Shown here: positions 6,679 through 8,466 of the stretch, piece after piece | Layout: every line of letters begins with the position of its first letter | Position numbering within the stretch: the first letter of the stretch is position 1 | DNA from: Alphaproteobacteria bacterium | Lineage (GTDB): Bacteria; Pseudomonadota; Alphaproteobacteria; Micavibrionales; Micavibrionaceae | Length of the DNA: 8,466 bases | NCBI GenBank assembly: GCA_023141075.1 | Contig: JAGLKL010000049.1 | Location: forward strand, 1 to 8,466 | Direction of reading: 5' to 3' | Program-made: the position numbers and the translations under genes | Notes under the pieces: model-generated | What the model was told of the DNA's origin: nothing | Seen by the model: the letters and a program-made list of their open reading frames with translations, nothing else | The model's database searches: none

Positions 6679-7320
6679 TCACAGTCCGCCTTTGAGGCCA
6701 CGGACAAAATCTGCAAGTCCGATCATACGTCGACGTTTAATACGTTCGGCATCAAGGATTGTTTGAGCCTTTGCGATTGCATCATCTACATCTTCATTTA
6801 TTATGATATAGTCATATTCAGTATAATGAGACAATTCGTCAGCCGCTTTGGCCATGCGTCCTTGTATATCGCTTTCAGATTCCAGAGTTGTTTGTGCACG
6901 ATCACGCAGCCGCGTTTCAAGAGTTGATCTTGACGGGGGAAGAATAAATACAGAAACCAGATCTTCGCGTGCCAATTCCGAGATTTGCTGTGTTCCTTGC
7001 CAGTCAATGTCAAAAATTATATCTTTTCCTTCTGACAGAGCCTTTTCAACCGGTTTTCGCGGTGTACCGTAATAATTTCCGAAGACTTTGGCGTGTTCCA
7101 GAATTTCTCCTTCTTCGACCATGCGCCCAAATTCTGCGGTGTCGACGAAGAAATAATCTTGGCTGTGTGTTTCACCGGCGCGTCGTTTACGTGTTGTGGC
7201 AGATATAGAAATAATCAGATCTTTGTTATTCTTTAGTAATGCTCTGGTAATGGTTGTTTTTCCCGCTCCAGAAGGTGAGGACATAACATACATCAGACCA
7301 CGTCGTTTAATTGTGCTCAA
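6679..7320 (-). CDS. gmk: Guanylate kinase
   Basis: This 213-residue enzyme phosphorylates GMP (and dGMP) to GDP with ATP in the cytoplasm. The P-loop SPSGAGKTT is at 15-23. The GMP-binding segment ATTRKRRAGE is at 41-50 and DYFFVD at 55-60, with GNYYGTP at 81-87 and the DIDWQG strand at 104-109. The lid and arginines RLRDRAQ (137-143) and QGRMAKA (153-159) also match the family. It appears to start with TTG at 7320: GGAGGG lies 5 bases upstream, and the encoded N-terminus MSTIKRRGLM matches typical alphaproteobacterial Gmk; the next ATG (codon 10) would remove the first part of strand 1. It converges on the MscS gene with 22 bases between stop codons. A weak AGGAT/ATCCT inverted repeat (6656-6675) is the only hairpin there. 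Confidence 0.95.
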   Translation of the reverse strand: MSTIKRRGLMYVMSSPSGAGKTTITRALLKNNKDLIISISATTRKRRAGETHSQDYFFVDTAEFGRMVEEGEILEHAKVFGNYYGTPRKPVEKALSEGKDIIFDIDWQGTQQISELAREDLVSVFILPPSRSTLETRLRDRAQTTLESESDIQGRMAKAADELSHYTEYDYIIINEDVDDAIAKAQTILDAERIKRRRMIGLADFVRGLKGGL

Positions 7321-7363
7321 TGATTCCCTCCACTTGTGTCGTTTTTCAGCGTACTAATTTGTC

Positions 7364-7393
7364 AGTATAGTAGTTTCACTTAAACTCTGTACA
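7364..7393 (-). promoter_or_regulatory. Possible gmk promoter
   Basis: On the minus strand TGTACA (7388-7393, 4 of 6 to TTGACA) is followed after 18 bases by TATACT (7364-7369, 5 of 6 to TATAAT), 44 bases upstream of the gmk start. The -10 box lies at the edge of the TATAGTAGTTTCACTTAAA motif. Match by eye only. Confidence 0.35.
7366..7384 (+). repeat. TATAGTAGTTTCACTTAAA intergenic motif (exact copy 2)
   Basis: This is identical over 19 bases to 1345-1363. It lies 45 bases upstream of the leftward gmk, so relative to that gene it reads TTTAAGTGAAACTACTATA. The remaining gap to the tRNA (7385-7516) shows a repeated TGTACAGA (7388-7395 and 7495-7502) and no gene. Confidence 0.6.
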
Positions 7394-7516
7394 GACCAAG
7401 TACAATTAAAAAAATAGAATATACTCAGATTCCTGAATATCTGTAAAAAGTTACTAAACAGAGAAAAAAGGATTTCACTGACTATATTATGCAGTGTACA
7501 GAATTTTCATCCGCGC

Positions 7517-7543
7517 AAAAAAATCGCCCATAAAGATGCGGAT
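7517..7543 (-). terminator. Intrinsic terminator of tRNA-Ser
   Basis: On the minus strand, 11 bases after the encoded CCA, ATCCGCAT-CTTT-ATGGGCGAT folds into an imperfect stem (one bulge, one G-G mismatch) with a 4-base loop. It is followed directly by a run of seven T. Position and T tract fit a factor-independent terminator. Confidence 0.6.
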
Positions 7544-7554
7544 TTTTGAAAAAA

Positions 7555-7642
7555 TGGCGGAGACGATAGGATTCGAACCTACGAAGAGTTACCCCTTACA
7601 CGCTTTCCAAGCGTGCGCCTTAAACCACTCGGCCACGTCTCC
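7555..7642 (-). tRNA. tRNA-Ser (anticodon GGA), CCA encoded
   Basis: The minus strand begins GGAGACG and ends CGTCTCC-G-CCA, giving a perfect 7-base-pair acceptor stem, a G discriminator (a serine identity base) and a genomically encoded CCA. The anticodon arm is CACGC-TTGGAAA-GCGTG, anticodon GGA, reading UCC and UCU. A long variable arm (AAGGG-GTAA-CTCTT) is present, as expected for serine tRNA, then the T arm GTAGG-TTCGAAT-CCTAT. D-arm bases GCCGAGTGG are typical. The length is 88 bases with CCA. It is transcribed away from the hypothetical gene at 7768 and ends in the T-run hairpin at 7517-7543. Confidence 0.97.
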
Positions 7643-7661
7643 AACACAATAGAACTGGCGC

Positions 7662-7690
7662 ACACTAAACATTCTCATGTAAAAATTCAA
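7662..7690 (-). promoter_or_regulatory. Possible tRNA-Ser promoter
   Basis: On the minus strand TTGAAT (7685-7690), a 17-base spacer and TAGTGT (7662-7667) precede the tRNA by about 20 bases, followed by a GC-rich GCGCC stretch like the discriminators of stringently controlled stable-RNA promoters. The -10 match is poor (3 of 6). Confidence 0.3.
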
Positions 7691-7699
7691 GTCTTCGCT

Positions 7700-7727
7700 T
7701 TGCTATTTATGCATTCATTGTTAAAAT
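7700..7727 (+). promoter_or_regulatory. Possible promoter of the 7768 gene
   Basis: TTGCTA (7700-7705, 4 of 6) and TAAAAT (7722-7727, 5 of 6) are separated by 16 bases and lie about 40 bases before the start codon. This is a good eye match for a housekeeping sigma promoter, placed back to back with the tRNA-Ser promoter. Confidence 0.4.
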
Positions 7728-7767
7728 ATTCAAAACGTAGTTACGATACATGAGAAGGATAATCCTG

Positions 7768-8415
7768 ATGCGTAAATTCCTTTTTTTCCTACTTCTGCTT
7801 CCGCCATTGGTCAGCTTGGGACACGATGCTTATATCTACTATCAAAAGCCGGAAAAAGGCTTTCAGCTTAGTGATCTTGGTGCATTATGGGATAAACACC
7901 ACAAAGAAAGCCATGATCAATGGAAAACAAAAGTGAAGGAATTCAGCAAGAGCGTTGAAGAATATATTCCCGAAAACCCTGTCCCAAAAAACATGATTCC
8001 TGAAGGATTAATCCCTGAGAAAGAAAAAGATGATTCCGAAGATGTCAGCGTACCATCTTTAACAAAAGACGAAATTTCAGTAAGTGTGGAAGAGGAAGGA
8101 ATCGAGAAAGTCACAAATAACTTTTCAGAAGGCTTCACACAAAGCATAGAGCGGGACGGAATGACAAATGTCAAAAAGCTCGAACCCGGAGATTGTAAAG
8201 ATGATATCGAAGAAAACACAGACAAGCTTATTGCCACAATTGGCTTTCTTTTGGAACAAAAAGCCGTATTCGTCCTCGGCGCAATCCCTTTGTTTTTCTT
8301 TATTTTGAACTTTGTTCTTTCGCGATTATTCAAGAAAAAAGATGAAATGGACAAAGTCCGCACTTATAAGAAAAAGAAAAGAAAAGGCGGCGGATACGCA
8401 TACAGCCGTAAATAA
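7768..8415 (+). CDS. Conserved-looking hypothetical envelope protein with two hydrophobic segments
   Basis: This 215-residue protein is of a family I cannot name. It has an N-terminal hydrophobic segment (3-18, signal anchor or signal peptide) followed by GHDAYIYYQKPEKGFQLSDLGALWDKHH (18-45). A charged, probably periplasmic region comes next, with repeated IPE units (YIPEN, MIPEG, LIPEK at 66-85) and acidic stretches. A second transmembrane segment is at about 166-188. The tail is strongly basic (LFKKKDEMDKVRTYKKKKRKGGG), so the C-terminus should be cytoplasmic by the positive-inside rule. A single Cys (C143) lies in the loop. The start at 7768 is chosen over ATG 7750 because AGAAGGA (7753-7759) is 8 bases upstream. 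It stands alone, divergent from tRNA-Ser and followed by a long palindrome. A structural or scaffold role at the inner membrane is only inference. Confidence 0.75.
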   Translation: MRKFLFFLLLLPPLVSLGHDAYIYYQKPEKGFQLSDLGALWDKHHKESHDQWKTKVKEFSKSVEEYIPENPVPKNMIPEGLIPEKEKDDSEDVSVPSLTKDEISVSVEEEGIEKVTNNFSEGFTQSIERDGMTNVKKLEPGDCKDDIEENTDKLIATIGFLLEQKAVFVLGAIPLFFFILNFVLSRLFKKKDEMDKVRTYKKKKRKGGGYAYSRK

Positions 8416-8425
8416 TGGAAAACTC

Positions 8426-8460
8426 TAGGGTCAGAACCTATTAATTATATCCTGACCCTA
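8426..8460. repeat. Dispersed palindrome, long form
   Basis: TAGGGTCAG (8426-8434) and CTGACCCTA (8452-8460) are perfect 9-base inverted repeats around a 17-base A/T-rich loop, starting 11 bases after the stop codon at 8415. The arms are the same outer bases as the short palindromes at 475-492 and 1286-1302. As RNA it would fold and could stabilise or terminate the upstream transcript; no T tract follows inside the window. Confidence 0.65.
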
Positions 8461-8466
8461 CATCAT

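Noticed and set aside
7750..7767. Upstream ATG of the hypothetical protein at 7750.
   Set aside because: No ribosome site before it, and the site AGAAGGA at 7753-7759 serves ATG 7768.
7917..8363. 148-codon minus-strand frame opposite the hypothetical gene.
   Set aside because: Low-complexity Ser-rich translation, complementary to the Lys/Glu-rich plus-strand protein; no family resemblance.
1..8466. Search for CRISPR, IS transposase, phage, toxin-antitoxin, defence or biosynthetic systems.
   Set aside because: No tandem spaced repeats and no proteins of these classes; genes are conserved housekeeping and envelope genes plus two unknown membrane proteins.

Overview
The window looks like ordinary chromosome from a Gram-negative alphaproteobacterium of moderate to low GC. 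The grounds are an outer-membrane assembly lipoprotein (BamB), the gene order YfgM-like / bamB / der, a Gmk with the N-terminus MSTIKRRGLM, and the sequence style of the L,D-transpeptidase. The exact lineage cannot be fixed from this sequence alone.

Layout from left to right. A leftward L,D-transpeptidase gene is cut by the left edge (1-407). After a 310-base gene-free gap holding palindromes comes a rightward thioredoxin-fold protein (718-1269). A rightward cluster follows: a YfgM-like membrane TPR protein (1436-2095), bamB (2168-3508) and der (3585-5003). Convergent to der is a leftward uncharacterised membrane protein (5010-5576). Then come a rightward MscS-type mechanosensitive channel (5841-6656) and, convergent to it, a leftward gmk (6679-7320). 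A leftward tRNA-Ser(GGA) with encoded CCA (7555-7642) sits upstream of gmk. Divergent from the tRNA is a rightward protein of unknown function with two hydrophobic segments (7768-8415).

Several genes share an envelope theme: peptidoglycan cross-linking (L,D-transpeptidase), outer-membrane protein assembly (BamB), a translocon-associated or chaperone-like membrane protein (YfgM-like), osmotic protection (MscS) and two uncharacterised membrane proteins. Der (ribosome assembly), Gmk (GMP to GDP) and tRNA-Ser are housekeeping. I see no phage, plasmid, IS transposase, CRISPR, defence or secondary-metabolite genes.

The part not explained by the genes is intergenic. Two short dispersed sequence families recur. 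One is a TAGGGTC...GACCCTA / TAGGGTCTAAACCCTAA palindrome family: three palindromic copies and one half copy, mostly just after stop codons. The other is TATAGTAGTTTCACTTAAA: two exact copies and two diverged copies, in both orientations, always between genes. These are the best candidates for undescribed structure here. I did not find a convincing new multigene system.
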